A stretch of DNA of 32,074 nucleotides from positions 1-32,074 of the forward strand of contig PHDD01000035.1 in NCBI GenBank assembly GCA_002840905.1, written 5' to 3'. This document shows, piece by piece, positions 1-7,571 of this stretch; position 1 is the first letter of the stretch, and each line of letters opens with the position of its first letter. Source of the stretch: Bacteroidetes bacterium HGW-Bacteroidetes-4 (GTDB lineage Bacteria; Bacteroidota; Bacteroidia; Bacteroidales; SZUA-534). The translations under genes and the position numbers were made by a program. The notes beneath the pieces are model-generated. The model had not been told where the DNA came from, made no database searches, and saw nothing but the letters and a program-made list of their open reading frames with translations.

Positions 1-52
1 ACAAACTGTGATTACAAAAATGTCAAAGAACCTGATTATAAACAACTAAAAA

Positions 53-913
53 TCAGTGGGTTTTAAGTGCCCACACATGGGAATACAACTGATCGTAGCG
101 GGCAAAAAGTTTAATTTTTTCCGATGCCAGATAGGTAAGATAAAGCGAATAGCCGTAGCGATTTCTGTCGGCAAGCGATAAATGGTTCCATTGATGATTG
201 TATTCGGCACCAAGGGTAAACCATTTAAAACTCAAGCCGGCAAAAGCGGCCAGGTTCGATTGATTGGTTTTATTGGCGATAAAGGTATCGTAATAACCAC
301 GTACAAGCAACCACGGAGTGGGTTTAAAAGTCAGCCCCAATCCGGTTTTAAAATCCTCATCGGTTTGTATCTGATGGTAGCCTTCGCCATTTAAAAAGGA
401 AAAATCGACTGAAAAATTTTCTGTAAATTGGTAATCAACCACCATCCCCAAATCAGCTGTAGAGCTGAATTTATGTTCGTCCATAAACGATTTATAAAGG
501 TAGCGATATCCCCAAAAATCCTGTTGGGTTTTAATCTGGCGGGTATCGGCTACGCCAAACAGCAGTTTCAGTTTTTGATACTGGTATTGTACATAGGCCT
601 TCTTAAAGTAAGCAAAGCGTTTGTTTAGTGAGTATTCTGACACATCATCGGGGCTGCCAATGTCGAGTGTTAAGTCGGCTGAAAAATGCTCGTCGATTTT
701 TGATTTGTATCCCAGGTAAGCACGTTTAATTTCAAAACCCCGTTCGGCTTCTTCACCGCCAAGGTCGGTATGGAAATTAGCATAAATGGTTCCATATACA
801 GTGCCTTTGTCGGCCCAGGTTTCTTTTTTAACCTCAGCTTGGCTTTGAGCCAAAACGTTACCGGTGATAAGAGTGCTTACCAATATTAAAAGACTGAACT
901 TACTTTTTGCCAT
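53..913 (-). CDS. outer-membrane beta-barrel (porin-like) protein, possibly C-terminally short
   Basis: This 286-residue protein starts at the ATG at 913; an in-frame TTG at 931 is a poorer start because the ATG is followed at once by a normal signal peptide (about residues 1-23, ending VLAQ). The rest alternates aromatic and polar residues in barrel-like strands, for example RGFEIKRAYLGYKSKI, FSADLTLDIG and WLLVRGYYDTF, in the manner of Bacteroidota porins related to the phosphate-selective O/P family. It would sit in the outer membrane; the solute is unknown. It ends YDQLYSHVWALKTH. Relatives usually continue for some fifty more residues and finish on an aromatic residue, so this copy may be truncated. 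The 52 bases left beyond the stop show no obvious continuation in any frame. Confidence 0.7.
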   Translation of the reverse strand: MAKSKFSLLILVSTLITGNVLAQSQAEVKKETWADKGTVYGTIYANFHTDLGGEEAERGFEIKRAYLGYKSKIDEHFSADLTLDIGSPDDVSEYSLNKRFAYFKKAYVQYQYQKLKLLFGVADTRQIKTQQDFWGYRYLYKSFMDEHKFSSTADLGMVVDYQFTENFSVDFSFLNGEGYHQIQTDEDFKTGLGLTFKPTPWLLVRGYYDTFIANKTNQSNLAAFAGLSFKWFTLGAEYNHQWNHLSLADRNRYGYSLYLTYLASEKIKLFARYDQLYSHVWALKTH

Positions 914-998
914 ATTTTTAAGTTTTTGCAAAGAAAACCTGAAATTCTGATGACAACTGTTAAGCAGCCATCATTAAAATATTAACTGAAGGTTAAAT

Positions 999-1727
999 TT
1001 AGTAAGTTTTTGAAGATGGTGAAACCGATTGCTGAATTTCGTTTATTTCATCGGGAGTAAGGTAGCGCCATTTTCCCAAGGGAACATCGAGTTTTACATT
1101 CATTATCCTGATGCGTTTTAATTCCACCACTTTGTATTCAAGGTATTCGCACATGCGTCTAATTTGCCGGTTAAGTCCCTGGGTAAGAACTATCTTAAAC
1201 TCATACTTACTTATTTTTTCAACCGTGCATTTACGTGTTATGGTATCCAAAATGGGAATCCCATTGCTCATGCGCTGAATAAATTCGGGCGTGATGGGTT
1301 TATTCACCTTTACCAGGTATTCTTTTTCGTGGTTGTTGCGGGCGCGAAGAATTTTATTCACAATATCGCCATCGTTGGTCAAAAAAATGAGCCCTTCGCT
1401 GGGTTTATCGAGGCGTCCAATGGGAAAAATACGTTTGGGATAGTTGATGTAATCAATAATGTTATCTTTTTCGACCCGAGTATCGGTGGTACAAACTATG
1501 CCTTTGGGTTTGTTAAAAGCCAGGTAAACAAATTTTTCTTTGGGTGCTGAAATTAATTTGCCATCCACCCGAACTTCGTCATCGGCAGTAATTTTTGTAC
1601 CCATTTCGGCCACATTGCCGTTGATGGTTATCCTCTGTTGTTCAATTAGTTTGTCGGCTTCGCGTCGCGAGCAATAGCCAGTCTCACTCAGGTATTTGTT
1701 TATTCGTGTTCCTTGATTTGTCTGCAT
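999..1727 (-). CDS. rluF: 23S rRNA pseudouridine synthase, RluF type
   Basis: The 242-residue protein has an N-terminal S4 RNA-binding domain (about residues 6-60, NKYLSETGYCSRREADKLI) followed by an RsuA/RluF catalytic domain. The catalytic aspartate is D107 in the motif GRLDKPSEGLIFLTNDGD, and the stretch NKILRARNNHEKEYLV is very close to RluF, which modifies U2604 of 23S rRNA. GLNRQIRRMCEYL is the conserved C-terminal motif of the RsuA branch. The start is an ATG with a TACCTTTG -7 element 28 bp upstream. It lies downstream of the RhlE helicase on the same strand, so two RNA-handling genes are adjacent. RluF versus the closely related RluB/RluE is judged from motif resemblance only. Confidence 0.93.
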   Translation of the reverse strand: MQTNQGTRINKYLSETGYCSRREADKLIEQQRITINGNVAEMGTKITADDEVRVDGKLISAPKEKFVYLAFNKPKGIVCTTDTRVEKDNIIDYINYPKRIFPIGRLDKPSEGLIFLTNDGDIVNKILRARNNHEKEYLVKVNKPITPEFIQRMSNGIPILDTITRKCTVEKISKYEFKIVLTQGLNRQIRRMCEYLEYKVVELKRIRIMNVKLDVPLGKWRYLTPDEINEIQQSVSPSSKTY

Positions 1728-1754
1728 GTTTGGTCAAAAAACTTTTCTGTGCCA

Positions 1755-1762
1755 CAAAGGTA
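1755..1762 (-). promoter_or_regulatory. -7 promoter element of rluF
   Basis: On the minus strand this reads TACCTTTG, an exact match to the Bacteroidota TAnnTTTG element, 28 bp before the rluF ATG. The surrounding TTCGTTTACCTTTG is almost repeated upstream of the helicase gene. No clear -33 TTG was found. Confidence 0.6.
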
Positions 1763-1782
1763 AACGAAATTTTTTGTTTACC
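1759..1782 (-). terminator. hairpin between the helicase gene and rluF
   Basis: GGTAAACGAAA pairs with TTTTGTTTACC (11-bp arms, one mismatch, almost no loop) 14 bp past the helicase stop. It is low in GC and overlaps the rluF -7 element, so it may be a weak terminator, an operator-like palindrome, or chance. Confidence 0.35.
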
Positions 1783-1796
1783 GGCTACGAAATAGC

Positions 1797-3065
1797 TTAC
1801 ACTTGTTTTTGGGAGCGCCTGGGGTTTCTGGGGTTTCGGAGAGCGTTTTTATTTCCTCCCTGAGAATTACGGGTGCTTTTAAATGAATTATTGCTTTGCT
1901 TTTCGGTCGGTTCCGGCAAATCGTTACAGCCATCGGAATACGGGTGTTCTTTAATAGCAGGAATGTTCTGCTGAATCAGCTTTTGAATGTCTTTTAGGTA
2001 AGCTTTTTCTTCGGCATCGCAAAACGAAATGGCAATTCCGCTGGCACTGGCCCTTCCGGTACGTCCAATGCGGTGTACGTAGGTTTCCGGAATATTTGGA
2101 ATATCATAATTTACTACCGTAGCCAAATCGTCAATATCGATTCCCCTGGCGGCAATGTCAGTAGCAATCATAACCTGGGTACTTCCGCTTTTAAAATCGC
2201 CCAAAGCTTTTTGGCGTGCGTTCTGCGATTTATTTCCGTGAATGGCATTGGCGTTAATCCCTGCTTTGCTTAAAATACGTACAATTTTATCGGCGCCGTG
2301 TTTGGTTCGGGTAAATACCAGGGTCGAATCGAGTGACTCTTTTTTTAGCAAATGAATCAAAAGCTTTGGTTTGTCTTTTTTGCTAACAAAATAAAGTGTT
2401 TGTGCTACTTTTTCGGCTGTGGTTTGTTCCGGTTTTACTGTTACTTTTTCAGGTCGTCCCAGTATTTTTTCCGACAAGGCAACAATTTCAGGAGCCATGG
2501 TGGCCGAAAAAAACAGCGATTGTCGTTTAGCAGGAAGCTTGGCAATAATTTTACGAATGTCGTGTATAAAACCCATATCGAGCATACGGTCGGCTTCGTC
2601 GAGTACCAGGTATTGGATTTCCTTTAAGGAAACAAAACCTTGATTCATTAAATCGAGCAGTCGGCCCGGAGTGGCAATAAGTACATCAATACCGTGCCGG
2701 AGCGCTGTAGTTTGAGGGTTTTGGTTTACTCCGCCAAAAACTACGGTGTTTTTTATGCCGGTATATTTTCCGTAAACCGAAAAGCTTTCACTTATCTGTA
2801 TGGCCAGTTCACGGGTAGGTGTAACCACCAGGGCCCTGATTTTACGCGGTCCGGTATTTTGATGCCGGTCAAGATACATTTTTTGAAGTATGGGAATGGC
2901 AAAAGCTGCGGTTTTTCCTGTTCCTGTTTGTGCACAGCCCAGTAAATCTTTTCCATTTAGTAGAATGGGTATCGATTGTTCCTGAATGGGAGTGGGTTGG
3001 GTGTAGCCCTCGTCCTGAAGTGCTCGCAGGATGGGATCGATTAATGCTAATTCTTTGAAAGTCAT
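1797..3065 (-). CDS. rhlE: DEAD-box RNA helicase, RhlE family
   Basis: This 422-residue ATP-dependent RNA helicase carries the full motif set in order: Q motif (GYTQPTPIQEQSIP), motif I AQTGTGKT, Ia PTRELA, GG, TPGR, motif II DEAD, motif III SAT, then in the second RecA domain ARGIDID and HRIGRTGR. The C-terminal tail is basic and Asn/Gln/Arg-rich (about residues 385-422), typical of RhlE proteins that act on structured RNA or ribosome precursors. I place the start at the ATG at 3065 (MTFKELALIDPILRAL); the longer reading from 3086 would begin inside the promoter. It has its own -7 element and is followed on the same strand by rluF. Confidence 0.93.
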   Translation of the reverse strand: MTFKELALIDPILRALQDEGYTQPTPIQEQSIPILLNGKDLLGCAQTGTGKTAAFAIPILQKMYLDRHQNTGPRKIRALVVTPTRELAIQISESFSVYGKYTGIKNTVVFGGVNQNPQTTALRHGIDVLIATPGRLLDLMNQGFVSLKEIQYLVLDEADRMLDMGFIHDIRKIIAKLPAKRQSLFFSATMAPEIVALSEKILGRPEKVTVKPEQTTAEKVAQTLYFVSKKDKPKLLIHLLKKESLDSTLVFTRTKHGADKIVRILSKAGINANAIHGNKSQNARQKALGDFKSGSTQVMIATDIAARGIDIDDLATVVNYDIPNIPETYVHRIGRTGRASASGIAISFCDAEEKAYLKDIQKLIQQNIPAIKEHPYSDGCNDLPEPTEKQSNNSFKSTRNSQGGNKNALRNPRNPRRSQKQV

Positions 3066-3083
3066 GTAATAAAAATAAGTCTG

Positions 3084-3091
3084 CAAAGGTA
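3084..3091 (-). promoter_or_regulatory. -7 promoter element of the helicase gene
   Basis: Reads TACCTTTG on the minus strand, 18 bp before the ATG at 3065. The local context GCAAAGGTAAGCGAA is nearly identical to ACAAAGGTAAACGAA at the rluF promoter, which supports both. Confidence 0.6.
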
Positions 3092-3109
3092 AGCGAATAA
3101 TTGGGATTA

Positions 3110-3141
3110 TTGGTTTTTTTGCCTAAAATGACAAAAACCAA
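3110..3141 (-). terminator. possible terminator of the TonB-dependent receptor gene
   Basis: TTGGTTTTTTTG and CAAAAACCAA can pair around CCTAAAATGA just past the receptor stop. The stem is AT-rich with a two-base bulge, so the call is tentative. Confidence 0.4.
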
Positions 3142-3153
3142 CCTTCAACAGAC

Positions 3154-5022
3154 TTATAATCTTACGTAAATACCGCCCATTAAAGTAGTACCGGGCATCG
3201 GGTAACCCATATTAATGGTATATTCCTGGTTCAGTAAATTTTCAGCTTTCACAAAAACATTTAATTCTTTAAGCAACTGGTAGGCAATGCGGGCGTTTAA
3301 TAAACTATAGTTTTCTTTAATCTCTTGTGCACCAATGGCCAGATACATGTCGGCAATATGTTGATACGATGCATGAAACTTCCATTTGCCGGGGTAGTAA
3401 TTAACACTCAGGTAAAATTTATGAGCCGGTGTTCCTACCACAGGTTTTTCAATATCGATGTATGTATAATTGGTGGTCCAGCTGAGTTGTGAGTTAATTT
3501 TTTGATTAAAAGCAAATTCTATTCCCCGGTTGAGGGCATCACCATTATTTAAAAAAGTTGGTTGATTGGTCTCATCTAAGCCAACATTTATCAGGTTTTT
3601 GGCTTTAATTCTAAAACAGGTTATTTCGAGTTTTATGGCATTGTTTAAAAAATTTTGCTGAACACCAATTTCTGTGTTTATACTGCTTTCAGGTTTTAAA
3701 TTGGCATTGGGAGCCGGAGCAAACGGGAACTGAATAAAGAGTTCGCGAATGGTTGGGCTGCGAAACCCTTTGGAAACAGCTGCTTTAATTAATGTTTGGT
3801 AGTTGTTTCGGTAACTAACTCCTCCAGTAGGAATTACTTCGGTACCAAAAGTTGAATGATTATCGATACGTAAACCGCCGTTCAGGGTGAGTTTATTGAA
3901 CAACTCCTGCTGTAGAGTAAGCAAGCCGGCTATCTCGGTCATAGCGGTATCAACCAGTTCGGTGCCTCCCATGAATTTGGTCAATTCGGCTTTTCCGCCA
4001 TAGTTTTTGTAGTCGACTCCCAGGCTAAGCGTGTTTCCTTTAAACCAATTAAAGTTTTGGTTGATTACCAGACCCAGGTTGTAATCGTTCGATAAAAATC
4101 CGGATGTAATATCGTGTTTTCCATAATTGTAGAACAAGCGTACCGAACCATTGCTTTGTACGAAGTTATTATTGAAAACCAGCGACCCCATACCTCGCAA
4201 AATATTGAGGGTGTCGCCGGGAATTGTGACGTTGGCTTGTTCTAAGCCGGGATCGGCTCCTTTGAATTTTGCCAACGACATATCGCCACTAAGCTTAAAA
4301 TTTGAATTGAACTTATACGAAGTTTTGTAGTATCCATCGACAATGTCAAAATAAGAAGCTTTACGATGTCCATCAGTGTGGTCGAAATTGATTCCGGCAT
4401 AGTTCGAAAAATTTCCGGTTTTGTATCCGCCACCGGTAGCAATTTTAAAGGTGTTGTACGAACCAAATTGCAGTGAAGCATTTGCACTGTGTCCGTCGAT
4501 GGTTTGTTCTTTGGTTATAATATTAATAACTCCACCCATGGCATTTGAGCCATAAAGGGTTGACGCAGGCCCCCGAATTACTTCAACCCGCTCAATGTTC
4601 GACGAACGGTAGGCATCGGCCAGCGGGTGACCCATAATTCCCATGTACTGCGGGCTTCCGTTAAGCAAAATCAAAACCCGTGTTGTAGGTGAACCGCCGA
4701 GTCCCCGCATCGAAATTTGTCCGGCTGATCCATCGGCCACACCAAAACCGGTTACACCACGTTCTGAAATAAACAAACCCGGAACCTGTTCACTCAATAC
4801 AGGTAATAGCGATGATTCACCACTACTGGAGATAGTCTCAGGCTTAATTACCGATAAAGTATAGGGTATCTGATTTTTATTTACAGCTACTTTACTTCCG
4901 GTTACTACCACTTCGTCAATGTCGATGGTGTCGGTAACTGTCACTGCAGGTTCTTGTGCAAAAAGCGCACTTATAAAAAGTAAAAAGAATAAAGAGAAAA
5001 GGGTTTTTAGCAAAGTAATCAT
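3154..5022 (-). CDS. TonB-dependent outer-membrane receptor, probable nickel or nickel-chelate uptake
   Basis: The 622-residue protein has a signal peptide (residues 1-22, ending LFAQ) and a TonB-box-like DTIDIDEVVVTGSK (31-44). A plug domain follows (about 50-170) with RVEVIRGPASTLYGSNAMGG and VINIITKE, and then a barrel ending in GGIYVRL. It is a typical BtuB/CirA-like receptor that takes a substrate across the outer membrane using TonB energy. The gene starts 32 bp after the stop of nikR on the same strand, so the two are very probably one operon under nickel control. The plug contains QYMGIMGHP, with Met and His that could bind metal. Nickel as substrate is an inference from the neighbour; cobalt or a metal chelate is also possible. 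Confidence 0.85.
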   Translation of the reverse strand: MITLLKTLFSLFFLLFISALFAQEPAVTVTDTIDIDEVVVTGSKVAVNKNQIPYTLSVIKPETISSSGESSLLPVLSEQVPGLFISERGVTGFGVADGSAGQISMRGLGGSPTTRVLILLNGSPQYMGIMGHPLADAYRSSNIERVEVIRGPASTLYGSNAMGGVINIITKEQTIDGHSANASLQFGSYNTFKIATGGGYKTGNFSNYAGINFDHTDGHRKASYFDIVDGYYKTSYKFNSNFKLSGDMSLAKFKGADPGLEQANVTIPGDTLNILRGMGSLVFNNNFVQSNGSVRLFYNYGKHDITSGFLSNDYNLGLVINQNFNWFKGNTLSLGVDYKNYGGKAELTKFMGGTELVDTAMTEIAGLLTLQQELFNKLTLNGGLRIDNHSTFGTEVIPTGGVSYRNNYQTLIKAAVSKGFRSPTIRELFIQFPFAPAPNANLKPESSINTEIGVQQNFLNNAIKLEITCFRIKAKNLINVGLDETNQPTFLNNGDALNRGIEFAFNQKINSQLSWTTNYTYIDIEKPVVGTPAHKFYLSVNYYPGKWKFHASYQHIADMYLAIGAQEIKENYSLLNARIAYQLLKELNVFVKAENLLNQEYTINMGYPMPGTTLMGGIYVRL

Positions 5023-5054
5023 GATTGTTTTTTTCGAAGTTGTATGTTTATAAT

Positions 5055-5459
5055 TTATTTTTCGATGGCAGATACAACCAAATTTCCATGGCGAATTCCT
5101 TTTATGGCCATCAGTTTGTTGCTGAGATTGTTTACTTTTTCGAAAGATCCACGTACCGCAACAGTTTCAATGCAGTTTTTATCGTCCAGATGTATGTGCT
5201 GGCTCGAAAGTACCATACAATTGTATTCATGTTGCAATTGAGCTACCTCGCTATGCAAGCGGGTAATCCGGTGATCGTAAACCAGCACAATAGCTCCGGT
5301 TACTTCCTGGTTACTGGCCATACTCTGACGGGTTTTATGCTCGTTTATCAAAAAGCGTAACGCCCGCGAACGGTTCGGAAACCGCTGGTTTTCAACAATT
5401 CGATCCAAATCATCCAATAGTTCTTGTTCTAACGAAACTCCAAAGCGCTTTAACGACAT
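5055..5459 (-). CDS. nikR: nickel-responsive transcriptional regulator NikR
   Basis: This is a 134-residue ribbon-helix-helix repressor. Residues 1-45 (MSLKRFGVSLEQELLDDLDR then NRSRALRFLI) form the DNA-binding part, and residues 50-134 form an ACT-like metal-binding domain. All four high-affinity nickel ligands known from E. coli NikR (His76, His87, His89, Cys95) have counterparts at H77, H88, H90 and C96, in QHEYN and QHIHLDDKNC. The start is the ATG at 5459; the upstream in-frame codons lie in promoter sequence. It precedes the TonB receptor gene by 32 bp and probably represses itself and the receptor when nickel is plentiful. Two GTAACAC repeats just upstream are likely binding sites. Confidence 0.93.
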   Translation of the reverse strand: MSLKRFGVSLEQELLDDLDRIVENQRFPNRSRALRFLINEHKTRQSMASNQEVTGAIVLVYDHRITRLHSEVAQLQHEYNCMVLSSQHIHLDDKNCIETVAVRGSFEKVNNLSNKLMAIKGIRHGNLVVSAIEK

Positions 5460-5460
5460 G

Positions 5461-5487
5461 GTAACACGATTTATTAAAAAGTAACAC
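5461..5487 (-). promoter_or_regulatory. candidate NikR operator: two GTAACAC half-sites 13 bp apart
   Basis: GTAACAC occurs at 5461-5467 and again at 5481-5487, separated by exactly 13 bp, directly upstream of the nikR ATG. As I recall, the Geobacter uraniireducens NikR site is GTGTTAC-N13/14-GTAACAC; sequence and spacing match, but here both halves point the same way. The second copy touches the -7 element, so binding would block transcription of nikR and the receptor. Confidence 0.5.
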
Positions 5488-5494
5488 AAATTTA
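5487..5494 (-). promoter_or_regulatory. -7 promoter element of nikR
   Basis: Reads TAAATTTG on the minus strand, an exact TAnnTTTG match, with a TTG at 5514-5516 (minus strand) 19 bp further upstream as a -33 element. It overlaps the GTAACAC repeat by one base. Confidence 0.6.
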
Positions 5495-5603
5495 AAAATT
5501 CCGATTACAAATGCAATAATGAATAGGGTTTTGCGGTCAAAAAATGGTTCAATTTTTAGGCTTGAATAAAAATTGTGTATTTTCGGTTTTAAAATCAGAT
5601 GGA

Positions 5604-6098
5604 ATGAAAAAAGATGAAAAACCAGTGAAGGTATTGTTTGTTTGTATGGGAAATATTTGCCGCTCGCCTAGTGCCGAAGCAGTAATGAATGCTTACATAG
5701 CTAAAGCGGGATTGTCGGAGCAAATTGTTTGCGATTCGGCCGGAACCATTGCTTATCATGCAGGAGAACCTGCCGATGCACGTATGCAGCAACATGCCTT
5801 AAAACGAGGCTATCGCTTAACCAGTATCTCGCGCCAAATTACTCCCAACGATTTCAGTGAGTTCGATTATGTAATTGCTATGGATGATGAGAACCTGCGC
5901 GATATGAAACCGTTTATTCCCGATGAAATATTCACTCAAAAAATTTCGAAAATGACCGTTTATTGCAGTAAACGTAATCCGGGATTCGTTCCTGATCCCT
6001 ATTATGGCGGAGCAGCCGGCTTTGAGCAGGTGCTCGACATTCTTGAAGATGCCTGTGAAGGATTGTTAAAAACCATTTGCAATGAACATAAGTGCTGA
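5604..6098 (+). CDS. low-molecular-weight protein-tyrosine-phosphatase family protein
   Basis: The 164-residue protein contains the phosphatase P-loop CMGNICRS near its N terminus (VLFVCMGNICRSPSAEAV), in which the first Cys is the nucleophile and the Arg binds phosphate. The general-acid Asp lies in the C-terminal DPYYGG motif. The chosen start is the ATG at 5604 (MKKDEKPVKVLF), which gives the usual family length; upstream in-frame codons add a tail that is not family-like. It overlaps the next gene, a fructosamine-kinase homologue, by 17 bp. Family members include classical tyrosine phosphatases, and also enzymes shown to remove phosphate from ribulosamine 5-phosphates on proteins. The pairing here favours the second role, but this is inference. 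Confidence 0.92.
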   Translation: MKKDEKPVKVLFVCMGNICRSPSAEAVMNAYIAKAGLSEQIVCDSAGTIAYHAGEPADARMQQHALKRGYRLTSISRQITPNDFSEFDYVIAMDDENLRDMKPFIPDEIFTQKISKMTVYCSKRNPGFVPDPYYGGAAGFEQVLDILEDACEGLLKTICNEHKC

Positions 6099-6951
6099 TA
6101 ATCAACAACAGATTGAAAATTTCATCAACGAAACTATAACATCGGCCCAATCGGTTTCAGGTGGTTGCATTGCCGATGCCAAAATAATTACCACCAAAAG
6201 CGGAATACGTTTTTTTCTGAAAACCAAATCAGGGCACAATGGTATGTTTTTAAATGAGGCCCATGGGTTACATGAATTAGCACTTGCCCAATGCATTAAA
6301 GTGCCAAAAGTTGTACTGGCCGATAAAAACTTTTTATTGCTCGAATTCATTGAACAGGGATCCAAACCCGAGAATTTTTTTTGGGAATTTGGGGCATCTT
6401 TTGCCCGGATGCATCGGTTCTCTTCTGAGTATTATGGTTTTTATGAAGATAATTTTATTGGTTCCACACCGCAATACAATGTGGCGGAAGGTATTGAACG
6501 AACAAATTGGGCCATATTTTACACGAACAAACGGCTGCTTCCGCAAATAAACCTGGCAAAACAAAATGGTTTACTTTCCAAAGGACTAAACAATAAGCTA
6601 CAACAATTGCTTGACAAAATTCCTGAAATACTGGCTGACAGTATAGAAGAGCCATCATTGCTTCATGGCGATTTGTGGGGAGGAAACTTTTTATGTGATT
6701 CGAAAGGAAAAGCAGTGCTGATTGATCCGGCAGTATACTACGGACATCGAGAAGCTGATTTGGCCATGACAAAAATGTTTGGGGGCTTTAGTCCCGAATT
6801 TTATAAAAGCTATCAGCAGCATTTTCCATTAGCTCCCCAATGGGAATATCGCGAAAATCTGTATTTACTTTATCACCAACTAAATCACTTAAACCTTTTC
6901 GGGAGCAGTTATTTGGAAGGCGCTTTTCGATTGATTGATTCCTACCTGTAA
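6082..6951 (+). CDS. fructosamine/ketosamine-3-kinase family protein
   Basis: This 289-residue protein belongs to the fructosamine-3-kinase family. The catalytic loop is LLHGDLWGGNFL, and the metal-binding segment is IDPAVYYGHREADLAMT, both diagnostic. The N-terminal lobe has FFLKTKSG with the ATP-site Lys and NEAHGL with its partner Glu. Bacterial members phosphorylate ribulosamine or erythrulosamine adducts on protein amino groups, after which the sugar falls off, so they repair glycated proteins. The ATG at 6082 lies inside the end of the phosphatase gene, so the two are translated from one message. The substrate (fructosamine or ribulosamine) cannot be told from sequence. Confidence 0.93.
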   Translation: MNISADNQQQIENFINETITSAQSVSGGCIADAKIITTKSGIRFFLKTKSGHNGMFLNEAHGLHELALAQCIKVPKVVLADKNFLLLEFIEQGSKPENFFWEFGASFARMHRFSSEYYGFYEDNFIGSTPQYNVAEGIERTNWAIFYTNKRLLPQINLAKQNGLLSKGLNNKLQQLLDKIPEILADSIEEPSLLHGDLWGGNFLCDSKGKAVLIDPAVYYGHREADLAMTKMFGGFSPEFYKSYQQHFPLAPQWEYRENLYLLYHQLNHLNLFGSSYLEGAFRLIDSYL

Positions 6952-6974
6952 AGTACGCACCAGGATGAAGTGTG

Positions 6975-7478
6975 TTATTTTAAGCGAAAAGCTTTAATAA
7001 AATATCCGATAATCAAAGCCAATAGTAAGGCCAAAAAAAGGAAAAGACTAAACCCATTCAGAACGTTCGAATTATTTAGCGCAATTTGAATGGATTGATA
7101 GTTAATTAAACAAAAATACCAGCCGATAAGTACTTTTAAAAGTCCCATAAACCGAATGGCCAGCGCATATTGTTTAGCTGCATTTTGATTTGTGATGGTT
7201 ACCGGATAATTAAATACAGATGGGATTCTACTTAACAGCGATATTCCAATAACGATAATGGTTGCAACCAGGGGAAGCACCCAAATAGCGTTTCGTCCGC
7301 CAAAAGCATTGGGAGCTCCCGATAAATCATAGTGATAAGGAATCTCCTGAGGCAAGTCGGCATAAAAGGCAAAGGGAATGGCAAAAAGTGCAAGTATAGC
7401 AGCATAACCCAAGGCATCAATAATTTTATCGGCAGATTGGTGCTTTATGGTTACAATGGGTTTGTTTTTTTGGTACAT
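6975..7478 (-). CDS. DUF1648 four-helix membrane protein
   Basis: The 167-residue protein has four hydrophobic segments (about residues 23-42, 64-83, 108-127 and 141-162). Between the first two lies LPQEIPYHYDLSGAPNAFGGR, the DUF1648 signature (LPxxIPxHxxxxGxxxxxG). This domain is also found in SdpI-like immunity proteins, but many stand-alone copies have no known role. It converges on the fructosamine-kinase gene (23 bp between stops) and shows no sign of being cotranscribed with its neighbours. Function unknown. Confidence 0.85.
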   Translation of the reverse strand: MYQKNKPIVTIKHQSADKIIDALGYAAILALFAIPFAFYADLPQEIPYHYDLSGAPNAFGGRNAIWVLPLVATIIVIGISLLSRIPSVFNYPVTITNQNAAKQYALAIRFMGLLKVLIGWYFCLINYQSIQIALNNSNVLNGFSLFLFLALLLALIIGYFIKAFRLK

Positions 7479-7542
7479 ATGTCAAAAATTTATTTCAGCT
7501 TTCCGAAAATAATAAAAAATAGTTTCTTTTTTAAATATCGTT

Positions 7543-7550
7543 TATTTTTG
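7543..7550 (+). promoter_or_regulatory. -7 promoter element of the thioesterase gene
   Basis: TATTTTTG fits TAnnTTTG and lies 21 bp before the ATG at 7572, which supports that start over upstream in-frame codons. No convincing -33 was found. Confidence 0.5.
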
Positions 7551-7571
7551 GCAACCAAAATATTTGATGTG

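Noticed and set aside
1164-1550. 128-codon frame opposite rluF
   Set aside because: It lies wholly inside a clear, well-conserved gene on the other strand and shows no domain of its own.
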